A stretch of 8,414 bases of DNA from Candidatus Iainarchaeum sp. GTDB lineage: Archaea > Iainarchaeota > Iainarchaeia > Iainarchaeales > GCA-2688035. Of this stretch, positions 1-5,177 are shown one piece after another. The DNA is taken from the NCBI GenBank assembly GCA_017610245.1, contig JAFCCK010000035.1, positions 1-8,414 on the forward strand, given 5' to 3'. The position numbers and the translations under genes are program-made. The notes beneath the pieces are model-generated. The model did not search any database and was not told the origin of the DNA. It saw nothing but the letters and a program-made list of their open reading frames with translations. Position 1 is the first letter of the stretch, and every line of letters begins with the position of its first letter.

Positions 1-1097
1 GTATGCCACTCTCAAAAGACGTTGAACTGGATTACTTCGCATCAATAACCCATGGTTTTGTTGGGGCGGACATCGCTGCCCTTGCAAAAGAAGCTGCGAT
101 GAAAGCATTGAGAAGATATCTCCCCAAAATAAATCTTGAGGAGGAAAGAATCCCGCCAGAGGTTCTTGAGACATTGGAAGTGAACAGGAAGGATTTCATG
201 AACGGTTTGAAGGATGTTCAACCATCCGCACTAAGGGAGGTTGCAATTGAAGTGCCAAATGTGAAGTGGGAGAATGTTGGTGGTCTGGAGAAAGTGAAAG
301 ATGAGTTGAAGCAGGCCGTTGAATGGCCTTTGAAAAAACCCGAATCATTCAGTAAAATGGGCATAAGGCCGCCCAGGGGCATATTGCTTTTTGGTCCTCC
401 AGGCTGCGGAAAAACACTACTAGCCAAGGCTATCGCTACTGAGAGCGAGGCAAACTTCATAAGCATAAAAGGACCAGAGCTCTTGAGCATGTGGGTCGGC
501 GAGAGCGAGAAGGGCATCAGGAAGATTTTCAGACGTGCTCGACAAGTTGCTCCAGCCATTGTTTTCTTTGATGAAATTGACAGCATGGCAAGTAGAAGGG
601 GCGGCATAGCAGACAGCCATGTTAGCGATAGGGTGCTTAATCAATTGCTTACAGAGCTTGATGGCATTGAAACTTCACGCAATGTTGTTTTCATTGCCGC
701 AACCAACAGACCTGACTTGCTTGATCCTGGATTGTTACGCCCGGGCAGAATTGACAAGCTGATAAAGGTGAGCGCACCAGATGAGAAGGCAAGACTCGCT
801 ATCTTGAAGGTTCATACAAGGAGCATTGCTGAGAAAAAAATGCTTGGTAAGGATATTAATTTATCTGAAATTGCGAGAAAAACAGCCGGCTTTAGCGGAG
901 CTGACTTGGAGGGGCTTGCAAGAGAAGCGGCATTGCTTGCCCTAAAGGAAAACAACCTTAAGCCTGCTCCTGTTAGAAAAAAGCATTTTGAAGCGGTTTT
1001 GCGTAAGATGAACCCAAGCATCAGCGATGAAGCAGAGCAAGCATATAACGAATTCCAGGAAACCTATTCAACCTACAAGCCAACTTACGTTGGTTAA
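1..1097 (+). CDS. Cdc48/VCP-like AAA ATPase, C-terminal part (5' end outside window)
   Basis: This is an ATP-driven hexameric unfoldase of the Cdc48/p97 family, which extracts and unfolds proteins, in archaea probably for the proteasome. The frame is open to the left edge. The first visible residues match the end of the D1 module (a sensor-2-like GFVGADIAAL near residue 18, counting from the Met codon at position 3), so that Met is internal. The D2 module is complete: Walker A GPPGCGKT (131-138), pore loop MWVGES (163-168), Walker B IVFFDEID (186-193), sensor 1 AATN (232-235), arginine fingers in LRPGRID (R246, R249) and sensor 2 GFSGADL (296-302). The C-terminus ends TYVG, so no canonical HbYX proteasome-docking tail is present. 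The Walker A has Cys where many archaeal homologues have Thr, as in D2 of eukaryotic p97. The stop is 19 bp from the convergent M50 protease stop. Family assignment is very secure; the substrates are unknown. Confidence 0.96.
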   Translation, partial: MPLSKDVELDYFASITHGFVGADIAALAKEAAMKALRRYLPKINLEEERIPPEVLETLEVNRKDFMNGLKDVQPSALREVAIEVPNVKWENVGGLEKVKDELKQAVEWPLKKPESFSKMGIRPPRGILLFGPPGCGKTLLAKAIATESEANFISIKGPELLSMWVGESEKGIRKIFRRARQVAPAIVFFDEIDSMASRRGGIADSHVSDRVLNQLLTELDGIETSRNVVFIAATNRPDLLDPGLLRPGRIDKLIKVSAPDEKARLAILKVHTRSIAEKKMLGKDINLSEIARKTAGFSGADLEGLAREAALLALKENNLKPAPVRKKHFEAVLRKMNPSISDEAEQAYNEFQETYSTYKPTYVG

Positions 1098-1116
1098 AAC
1101 TATTTCTAGGTAAATT

Positions 1117-1710
1117 TTAGAAAACTAAAAAGAACAGTGGAAAGAAAAGTATCGCCCAGACTACTGGATTCCATGCAAGTACCTTGCTCCCGTCAAGCGG
1201 TGGAAATGGGATTAAATTGAAGAATGCCAGCCATAGGTTTATCATTGCCCCATAAATAAGCACAATACTTATTAGCTCATTTGCAAGGAAAATACCCAAA
1301 ACCAGATTTAAGATAAAGAAGATTATGGCAACCAAAATGTTTGTGAGTGGTCCTGCCACGGAAATTATGCCATGCTGACTTCTTGTGAGGTGGGGCCCAT
1401 AAATGTAGACTGCCCCGGGCGCGGCAAAAATTAGTTTTAGTGGTGAGAAAAACGAAAGCGCAGCTGTGCCCAATGCAAGCATCAAACCTAAGTTCCACGC
1501 CCTAAACTCAGAGTGCGCTCCAAATCTCCTCGCAATTTGCCTATGCGCAAGTTCGTGCAAAACAAATCCCGCTCCTACGCCTATCAAAGCGGTTGGGAAG
1601 GCAAACCAGAATGGAGCAATATTTAAGAACGCCCTTCCAACTAACAAAGAGAAAGCCACACTTATGGTTAGCCAGCTCACAATCAAATCGTTTCTTTCTC
1701 TTACATTCAT
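1117..1710 (-). CDS. Site-2 protease family M50 zinc metalloprotease, integral membrane
   Basis: This is an intramembrane zinc metalloprotease of the S2P/M50 family, which cleaves transmembrane segments of substrate proteins within the bilayer. Counting from the ATG at 1710 (197 aa), the zinc-binding motif HELAH lies at residues 52-56 inside a hydrophobic helix. The second conserved motif, NLIPFPPLDG, at 165-174 supplies the third ligand, Asp173. SVAGPLTN (about 117-124) is the usual conserved GP-containing helix of the family. Hydrophobic segments run through nearly the whole protein. No PDZ or CBS domain is present, so this is a minimal core enzyme. An in-frame TTG lies two codons upstream (1716), but a GTGA at 1717-1720 sits 6 nt before the ATG, which favours the ATG. 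A TATA-like TTTTTTAA lies at 1735-1742 on this strand. The substrate is unknown; the adjacent divergent pilin-like genes give no proof of a link. Confidence 0.93.
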   Translation of the reverse strand: MNVRERNDLIVSWLTISVAFSLLVGRAFLNIAPFWFAFPTALIGVGAGFVLHELAHRQIARRFGAHSEFRAWNLGLMLALGTAALSFFSPLKLIFAAPGAVYIYGPHLTRSQHGIISVAGPLTNILVAIIFFILNLVLGIFLANELISIVLIYGAMINLWLAFFNLIPFPPLDGSKVLAWNPVVWAILFFPLFFLVF

Positions 1711-1734
1711 AATCAATCACTTTGCTAAAAAGGA

Positions 1735-1793
1735 TTAAAAAACCTCTCTCCATACGATTCGTTTTTCAACGAATTAAAGCAAAATTTTTTAAA
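1735..1793. promoter_or_regulatory. Divergent promoter region between M50 protease and pilin-like genes, with hairpin
   Basis: On the + strand TTTTTTAAA (1785-1793) is a TATA-like box. Its usual 25-27 nt spacing places transcription start at about 1815, so the gene starting at 1816 would be essentially leaderless. On the - strand TTTTTTAA (1735-1742) is TATA-like for the protease gene. Between them ATTCGTT (1757-1763) and AACGAAT (1768-1774) form a perfect 7-bp inverted repeat around a 4-nt TTTC loop, a plausible operator. These are sequence resemblances only; no transcript data were available. Confidence 0.5.
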
Positions 1794-1815
1794 CTCGCCT
1801 TGCCAGTGTTTTTTC

Positions 1816-1995
1816 ATGTTGGGGGAGTTATCGCAACAAAGGGCACAGATTTCCATTGAGTTAATCATTGTTCTTGCTGCAGTTGTTGCCCTCGTATTGC
1901 TTTTTGTTTCGCAGTTGAGGGAGACAAGTGCTGAAGGCACAAAAGTGATTGAGGAGAAAAGCGAAAAAATCTTCAAGGAAATTGAAAAGATTTGA
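1816..1995 (+). CDS. Short class III signal peptide (pilin-like) protein, 59 aa
   Basis: This is a 59-residue protein with a textbook archaeal class III (type IV prepilin) signal. The start MLGELSQQRA is followed by QISIEL and about 18 hydrophobic residues (about 15-32). The expected prepilin-peptidase cut is after Ala10, leaving Gln at +1 and Glu at +5 of the mature protein. After the hydrophobic helix there is only a charged, Lys/Glu-rich helical stretch (about 34-59) and no globular head. It therefore resembles the minimal Flp/Tad-type pilins in architecture. It could be a main filament subunit or a small assembly subunit; which is not known. The ATG fits the TATA-like box at 1785-1793 as a leaderless start. 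The next pilin-like gene begins 5 bp after its TGA, suggesting one transcript. Confidence 0.85.
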   Translation: MLGELSQQRAQISIELIIVLAAVVALVLLFVSQLRETSAEGTKVIEEKSEKIFKEIEKI

Positions 1996-2000
1996 TTTCC

Positions 2001-2408
2001 ATGGAGAAAGCCCAAGCAAGTATGGAGTACCTGCTGCTGCTGGCTGCAATGCTTTTTTTCTTTTCCCTGCTGCTGCCGCTGCTACAAAAAAGCTACGCCC
2101 TTACTTTTTTTGCGGTTGATGTGGGCAATGCAAAGAATTTTGCAAGGGAGCTTCAAACTAAGGCAAATGAACTCAGTTTTCTCTCAGATGGATCAGCAAT
2201 CGCCTTGAAGGCAAAACCCATTGAAAGTTGGCTTATCAAGGCGGAAGGGAGCGAACTACTTATAACTGTCAAGAGCAGTTCTCTTCAAAGAGAGAAGGTT
2301 TTTACAGCGGAATTGCCGAATGCGGTGTTTTTTCCAGAAACAGCAATTGAGGGAGAAACAGTTTTCTTTCTCAAGAAAGAAGGCAATACTGTGCTACTTG
2401 AAAACTAG
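2001..2408 (+). CDS. Class III signal peptide (pilin-like) protein, 135 aa
   Basis: This is a secreted or membrane-anchored pilin-like protein. The N-terminus MEKAQASMEYLLLLAA is a class III prepilin signal: Lys-Ala before the cut, then mature Gln+1 and Glu+5, followed by a hydrophobic helix to about residue 29. The remaining ~105 residues look like a small beta-rich head with alternating polar and hydrophobic stretches and no cysteine. The ATG at 2001 lies 5 bp after the preceding pilin-like gene. An in-frame TTG at 1992 would overlap that gene's stop and add only three residues, so the ATG next to the canonical signal is preferred. The coding end overlaps the end of the convergent pilin-like gene by 15 bp, both stops being TAG. 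I do not recognise a named pilin family in the head domain. Confidence 0.85.
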   Translation: MEKAQASMEYLLLLAAMLFFFSLLLPLLQKSYALTFFAVDVGNAKNFARELQTKANELSFLSDGSAIALKAKPIESWLIKAEGSELLITVKSSSLQREKVFTAELPNAVFFPETAIEGETVFFLKKEGNTVLLEN

Positions 2409-2741
2409 CACTGAAACTTTCACCCTATTCATCTTAGAGTCAAAGAATACCATCTCAGCGGAAACCGCTTCTTTTCCCAGTTTTCCAATGCTTGTAAGTG
2501 ATTCATTCACTCTGATTTCACCACTTTTCCCAGGAAAGGCGAATTCAAAATCAGCAATCATTTCATCCCTCGATGGAATTCCTCTTTTTGCCCAGAGCTT
2601 TAGCAAATCATGCTCCTTTTGGAGCAAGTAAAGCCGCTCCAGGCTGGGTTCCTGTGTAGCAGGGGCTGAGAGAAAAACAGCCAGGAGGATAAGCAGACTG
2701 AGTATAGCCTCTACGCTTGAATACGCTCCCTTATTTTTCAC
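2394..2741 (-). CDS. Class III signal-like (pilin-like) protein, 115 aa, last gene of four-gene cluster
   Basis: This is a predicted membrane-anchored pilin-like protein. After the short basic start MKNKGA comes YSSVEAILSLLILL. A cut after Ala6 gives mature Tyr+1 and Glu+5, a slightly divergent class III signal, and the hydrophobic segment ends near residue 26. The ectodomain (about 27-115) begins with an amphipathic helix rich in Leu, Glu and Lys and ends in beta-like strands; it has no cysteine. The start is GTG at 2741, 11 bp inside the end of the upstream gene, which implies translational coupling. A GGAG lies about 11 nt upstream of it. The gene ends tail to tail with the 135-aa pilin-like gene, sharing 15 bp. 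The ectodomain family is not recognised; it may be a minor pilin. Confidence 0.8.
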   Translation of the reverse strand: MKNKGAYSSVEAILSLLILLAVFLSAPATQEPSLERLYLLQKEHDLLKLWAKRGIPSRDEMIADFEFAFPGKSGEIRVNESLTSIGKLGKEAVSAEMVFFDSKMNRVKVSVLVFK

Positions 2742-3189
2742 ACAGTGCCAGCTCCACTAACACAGATTCATCGCCGATTAATGCAATCCTGTCCAAAGCA
2801 ATGCAGTTTTTCTCTCCCTGCTCTGCCCAAATAATTGTTTCTTTTTCCCCGTTCTTCCATTTTATAGAGAGTCTTTGAACAAAGAATTCCCCCGGCCCTA
2901 CTGGAACAGCTCTTTTCAGTTGATTGTGCTCTAGCTCATTGCTTTTAACCCTGTGTTTTTCCCCATCAAACAATGCAGCTCCAAGCAAAGGTGTTTCCAC
3001 GCTATTTTTCACGAGCGAATCCACAATAAAAACAGCATTCTTTTCCAGCTGAAACCTTTTCATTCCTGCAACAGTTTGGCTGCTTTTCGCACTGAAGGAG
3101 GCGGTTATGAGAAAGAGCATTAGGAAAATCATGATTGCCGTAAGAACAAGGTCTACCGAGAACACAAAACCTTTATCTGTAATGCTCAT
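2731..3189 (-). CDS. Pilin-like membrane-anchored protein, 152 aa, with two ectodomain cysteines
   Basis: The N-terminus MSITDKG is followed by a long hydrophobic helix (about 8-34) with FSVDLVL near its start. This is a divergent prepilin-like signal, with Asp roughly where Glu+5 is expected. The ectodomain (about 35-152) has an amphipathic helix and then beta-like strands. Its two cysteines, C129 and C150, could form a disulfide outside the cell. The ATG at 3189 is backed by a strong ribosome site: GGAGGT (3198-3203 on the complement) 8 nt upstream, plus GGTGG next to the start. It overlaps the upstream gene by 17 bp and the downstream gene by 11 bp, so the four - strand genes form one tightly coupled operon. 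The exact family is not recognised; a minor pilin or pseudopilin is the best guess, chiefly from context and architecture. Confidence 0.78.
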   Translation of the reverse strand: MSITDKGFVFSVDLVLTAIMIFLMLFLITASFSAKSSQTVAGMKRFQLEKNAVFIVDSLVKNSVETPLLGAALFDGEKHRVKSNELEHNQLKRAVPVGPGEFFVQRLSIKWKNGEKETIIWAEQGEKNCIALDRIALIGDESVLVELALCEK

Positions 3190-3532
3190 CCACCTTTACC
3201 TCCAGCACAGTTCTGCCGCCAACCTGGGTTGAGCTTACCTCCTCAGCAATAGAAAAGGCTTTTTTCTCATATCCGTTGAAAACACTCTTCACTTCGTGCT
3301 CTTCCCCCGCGTAGCAATTTTCTTTTACCTCAATTTTCCCTCCACTATTACTGAAAAGCACGTCAGCCGCAACACTGCATTTCTGCGCCTTTGCCTCAGC
3401 CAAAAGCATTTCATTGTTTTCCTCTGTTGTGTCCTTCAATGAATTAACAACTCCAACTGCAATTGCAATCAACGCAAAGAGCAGTGCAATGCAGATTATT
3501 GCCTCAAGATGCAGCTGTCCTTCTCTATCCAA
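3173..3532 (-). CDS. Class III signal peptide (pilin-like) protein, 119 aa, TTG start
   Basis: This has a clear archaeal prepilin-type signal: MDREG, then QLHLEAIICIALLF, with cleavage expected after Gly5, Gln+1, Glu+5, and a hydrophobic helix to about residue 29. The ectodomain holds cysteines C52 and C73, a likely disulfide pair (C14 is inside the membrane helix). The start is an unusual TTG at 3532. It is supported by the signal peptide, which begins there, and by a GGTG 6 nt upstream; no ATG lies near. It overlaps the upstream gene by 8 bp and the downstream gene by 17 bp, consistent with coupled translation in one operon. It is probably a minor or structural subunit of a type IV pilus-like filament. 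The head domain is not assigned to a known family. Confidence 0.82.
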   Translation of the reverse strand: MDREGQLHLEAIICIALLFALIAIAVGVVNSLKDTTEENNEMLLAEAKAQKCSVAADVLFSNSGGKIEVKENCYAGEEHEVKSVFNGYEKKAFSIAEEVSSTQVGGRTVLEVKVDEHYR

Positions 3533-4046
3533 TTACAACACCAGCTATTTGTTGCGAATACCCTGCAGGGAGAACAAACTCCTGTGAAAATCTCTTTCCT
3601 GAAATATCTGCCATAATAAATTCATTCCTCATTATTCCACCGTGGAAGCTGTATTTTATTGTGCAAATGCCTTTCAAATTTTTCACAATCAGCGAGCTGT
3701 TCCTGTTCATGAATCCAACATCTTTTCCTTGCGAGAATCTAATAGAAATCTCGCCGGGAAGCTTTTCCACTTCCTCAAAATATTGCAGCAAGACACCATT
3801 TATCTTCTCCTTTATTTCATTCGGCGGTTCTTTACAGCTCGCTGCTTCCTCCTCCAAAACCTTTCTTACAATAAAATCGCTGTTCTCCTCTAGCAAGCTT
3901 CTAACAAAATTCACTTTTTCCGCTTCAATCGCAATTGCCATTGCATCAGAAAGCTCTTCCAATGCCCTATCCTGTCTTGAAAGTGATAGCCATAGTGAGG
4001 AGAACGCAAGAACAATGAGAAAGCAGAGAAAGCCCCGTTCATTCAC
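3525..4046 (-). CDS. Pilin-like membrane-anchored protein lacking Glu+5, 173 aa, first gene of cluster
   Basis: This is the first and largest gene of the four-gene - strand operon. It has a short basic start (MNERG), a hydrophobic helix (about 6-23), a long Glu/Ala-rich helix (about 26-70) and then a beta-like domain. Cysteines C71 and C128 are a likely disulfide pair outside the membrane. The hydrophobic segment begins FLCFLIVL, so the conserved Glu at +5 is absent. I chose the GTG at 4046: it has a GGTG (4053-4056) 6 nt upstream and gives the same short basic leader as its neighbours. The TATA-like box at 4082-4091 also predicts transcription start near 4060, below the in-frame ATG at 4067. 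The longer 180-aa form cannot be excluded. Bacterial type II secretion has a pseudopilin without Glu+5 (GspK) at the tip of its filament; that analogy is inference, not homology I can see. Confidence 0.75.
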   Translation of the reverse strand: MNERGFLCFLIVLAFSSLWLSLSRQDRALEELSDAMAIAIEAEKVNFVRSLLEENSDFIVRKVLEEEAASCKEPPNEIKEKINGVLLQYFEEVEKLPGEISIRFSQGKDVGFMNRNSSLIVKNLKGICTIKYSFHGGIMRNEFIMADISGKRFSQEFVLPAGYSQQIAGVVIG

Positions 4047-4081
4047 TCCCAGCACCAGAAGGAGCATTCCCAGAAAAAGGG

Positions 4082-4137
4082 TTTAAATTTTTTCCTGCTC
4101 TCGGCGTTCAACGAAATCCTCAAGCAAAAATTTAAAT
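4082..4137. promoter_or_regulatory. Divergent TATA boxes with shared TTCAACGAA motif
   Basis: On the - strand AAAATTTAAA (4082-4091) is a TATA-like box preceded by an A-rich, BRE-like stretch; it would drive the four-gene pilin-like operon with a start near 4060. On the + strand AAAAATTTAAATA (4126-4138) is a second TATA-like box, predicting transcription of the micro-ORF from near 4158. Between them TTCAACGAA (4107-4115), with TTC and GAA half-sites, is identical to the nonamer at 1765-1773 in the other pilin-like promoter, so it may be a shared operator. This is sequence resemblance only. Confidence 0.5.
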
Positions 4138-4151
4138 AGTGAACTCATCCA

Positions 4152-4256
4152 TTGCTATTCTTTAGATTGGGATTTGATTTTCTTGACCCCAATGATCCAA
4201 AATACAGAGAAGCATACACACGTGCTACAGGAACAAAGTTGGCAAAAAAGACCTAA
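4152..4256 (+). CDS. Possible micro-ORF, 29-34 aa, unknown function
   Basis: An open frame ends at TAA 4254-4256, just 5 bp from the convergent HTH gene's stop. From TTG 4167 it encodes 29 residues (start MGFDFLDPNDPKYREAYTR); from TTG 4152 it would be 34. The composition looks like a real soluble, basic peptide: a DPNDP turn, then a mixed-charge helix ending in Lys-rich residues. The TATA-like box at 4126-4138 predicts a transcript beginning close to the two possible starts. There is no clear ribosome site and no ATG, so expression would be leaderless or nearly so. It fills a gap otherwise empty of genes. I do not recognise a family, and a non-coding RNA from the same promoter is an alternative. 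Confidence 0.4.
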   Translation: MLFFRLGFDFLDPNDPKYREAYTRATGTKLAKKT

Positions 4257-4261
4257 TTTCG

Positions 4262-4804
4262 CTATTTCGTCCTAAGCAGCTTCGCTAGCGAAACCACCAT
4301 CAATACTACAAAGATAGCTCCAATTAGCAGCAGTGGTAGAATATCAATTAGAGCAGCGCTTACCACTTCTGCAGCTCCTGGAACTGCTGCTTCGCTAACA
4401 GCCTCGCCTGCTGCTATCACTGCATCCTTTTCTCTTGCCAAAGTTTCCGCAGGAACTGCCCCCAGAATTATAGTTCCCATAAGAAGGTAGAGCACGGCAG
4501 CCATTCCAATAATGCTCAGTGCGAGCACAATCAGCACATTACCCCCAGCTTCCGGCTCCAGTATCCTTCTCCCCTTCTTTGTAAGGGAGTAGTACTTCCA
4601 TTTCCTGCCCTCATCAATGCATTGAATCAGCCCAGCCTGCTCCAAAACACTTAGATGCTGCTTTACAGTTGGCGCAGCCAGAGCTGTTTTCTTGCTGAGC
4701 TCGCTTAGCGTATGGTTTCTCTCATTCAAGAGCTTTATGATGCCTGTCCTTGTGTCTGAGGAAAGAGCCCTGAATTCAGTGCTGCTCAATGTTATTTCAT
4801 CCAT
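4262..4804 (-). CDS. Winged helix-turn-helix (ArsR/MarR-like) regulator with two C-terminal membrane helices
   Basis: This is a membrane-bound transcription regulator, 180 aa. Residues 10-80 form an ArsR-like winged HTH: LSSDTRTGIIKLL opens the fold, TLSELSKKTALAAPTVKQHL (about 32-51) is the helix-turn-helix, and RKWKYYSLTKKG (67-78) is the wing. Two hydrophobic helices follow (about 90-115 and 153-177), separated by an Ala/Glu/Val-rich loop that would lie outside the cell if both helices span the membrane. The DNA-binding domain and the basic C-terminus (KLLRTK) would then be cytoplasmic. An in-frame GTG at 4813 is possible, but GTGA at 4810-4813 gives a good ribosome site 5 nt before the ATG at 4804, which I chose. 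It follows the 94-aa membrane protein by 9 bp, so the two are probably cotranscribed. The signal and target genes are unknown. Confidence 0.88.
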   Translation of the reverse strand: MDEITLSSTEFRALSSDTRTGIIKLLNERNHTLSELSKKTALAAPTVKQHLSVLEQAGLIQCIDEGRKWKYYSLTKKGRRILEPEAGGNVLIVLALSIIGMAAVLYLLMGTIILGAVPAETLAREKDAVIAAGEAVSEAAVPGAAEVVSAALIDILPLLLIGAIFVVLMVVSLAKLLRTK

Positions 4805-4813
4805 TCCTCTCAC

Positions 4814-5098
4814 TTAAATAAAAAACACGAAGAATAAAAGCCCGACGAACAGAATTGAGGCAAATGTCCTATTATAGTATGCGATTAATGCAAGTGCGAT
4901 TGGCGCTATCAAAAGATAAAACGACAGCTCTGGAAATCTGGGCACAATAAGATACCCATAAAAGGCACCAATTGTAATGAGCAAAAACAGGAATGCCACA
5001 AAAGCAGAAATCCTATCACTCAAATAGCTGCTGAATTTATCAAATGCCTTATCTATCATGCCCAAAGTACTTGAAGGCGTGTTCTCCTCCTCAGCCAT
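4814..5098 (-). CDS. Small three-helix membrane protein, 94 aa, unknown function
   Basis: I do not recognise a named family. Residues 1-30 are polar, with a possible amphipathic helix at about 12-30. Three hydrophobic helices follow (about 32-52, 57-75 and 78-94), the last running to the C-terminus. No catalytic motif is visible. The ATG at 5098 has a GGAAGGT (5104-5110 on the complement) 5 nt upstream. TATA-like ATTATTTAA lies at 5122-5130, with another AT-rich element further upstream at about 5136-5145; the latter would leave the ribosome site inside the transcript. It lies 9 bp upstream of the membrane-anchored HTH regulator and is probably in one transcript with it. A sensor or partner role for the regulator is inferred only from this pairing. 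Confidence 0.8.
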   Translation of the reverse strand: MAEEENTPSSTLGMIDKAFDKFSSYLSDRISAFVAFLFLLITIGAFYGYLIVPRFPELSFYLLIAPIALALIAYYNRTFASILFVGLLFFVFFI

Positions 5099-5177
5099 AT
5101 ATTACCTTCCCTTTCAAAAAGTTAAATAATCTTTGTTTTTTATTAGCAATGAATAAATGCCCCTTTCTTAGCCATAA

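Noticed and set aside
3463..4086. A 207-codon open frame on the + strand opposite the pilin-like operon.
   Set aside because: It lies antisense to two genes with clear membrane-helix leaders, ribosome sites and coupled overlaps. Its Ser/Phe/Pro-rich translation looks like the complement of real coding sequence.
4140..4261. A C/D-box-type small RNA or tRNA in the gap after the pilin-like promoter.
   Set aside because: There is no convincing C box/D box pair and no cloverleaf could be drawn; the protein-like reading frame explains the sequence better.
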